Shown here one piece after another: positions 27,238-27,380 of a stretch of DNA of 27,380 nucleotides. This DNA is from Chara braunii (Eukaryota; Streptophyta; Charophyceae; Charales; Characeae), in NCBI GenBank assembly GCA_003427395.1, contig BFEA01000744.1:283376-310755 (forward strand), written 5' to 3'. Under the pieces are notes generated by a model, which was not told where the DNA came from, ran no database searches, and saw only the letters and a list, made by a program, of their open reading frames with translations. The translations under genes were made by a program, and so were the position numbers. Position 1 is the first letter of the stretch; each line of letters begins with the position of its first letter.

Positions 27238-27380
27238 GGGAAAATGTGTGCACAGAGGTGTGAATGCACGTACCACTTCACTTTTCTCGTTCGTTACGTT
27301 GGTTAGGAAGTAGTCCGCTTAGGTGGTGGCAAGGCTCACACATTTTCTGATGCACATGAATGCAGGAGGGAGAGAGAGAG

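Noticed and set aside
1-27380. CRISPR arrays, bacterial operons, defence systems or rRNA genes
   Set aside because: Nothing of this kind is visible; the tandem arrays have eukaryotic satellite or minisatellite structure without spacer-repeat alternation of CRISPR type.

Overview
The window is repeat-dominated nuclear DNA from a eukaryote. Evidence for this is an L1-type non-LTR retrotransposon with poly(A) tail, a Ty3/gypsy element with a chromodomain-like tail, tRNA-derived SINE-like heads, a polyadenylated copy of U6 spliceosomal RNA, short TIR elements with target-site duplications, and spliced-type signals (AG...CAG/GTAAGT). The U6 sequence and the retroelement protein style suggest the green plant lineage. 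A charophyte alga such as Chara is my best guess, from general resemblance only. No complete, intact host protein gene was recognised.

Layout. 1-1555: (AG)n, then several diverged copies of a GAA-headed repeat module, one pair inverted, plus an exact-length 80-bp tandem duplication. 1750-4550: small tandem duplications, a hAT-like MITE with 8-bp target duplication (2476-2833), a 121-bp MITE with 3-bp duplication (3556-3676; relatives at 13711 and 25594), a cluster of ACGT boxes and an 11-bp minisatellite. 4999-11318, minus strand: a nearly full-length L1-type LINE with ORF1, ORF2 (endonuclease, reverse transcriptase, zf-RVT), 3'UTR, AATAAA and poly(A). Its RT core is broken by a perfect 80-bp-arm palindrome and its catalytic residues are altered. 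11319-12102: 24-bp tandem repeats directly abutting the LINE 5' end. 12100-15600: mostly unrecognised sequence. 15600-15851: a likely internal exon of a glycine-rich host gene. 16057-16190: U6 retrocopy. About 16675-16747, minus strand: tRNA-derived SINE head. 19060 to about 24850, plus strand: a degenerate Ty3/gypsy element. 25000-27380: a diverged repeat copy, a head-to-head SINE-like pair, unrecognised sequence and (GA)n.

How the parts relate. Nothing here looks like a co-operating gene cluster. The LINE is the kind of machine that can mobilise SINEs and U6 RNA in trans, so the poly(A)-tailed U6 and SINE copies fit the same retroposition process (inference). Both large retroelements are dead, with stops, frameshifts and active-site substitutions. 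Two of those substitutions are Asp-to-Asn changes at CpG sites, the expected outcome of deamination of methylated CpG.

The most unusual feature is the perfect inverted duplication inside the LINE reverse transcriptase, with a second, tiny palindrome sitting exactly where the catalytic FADD box should be.
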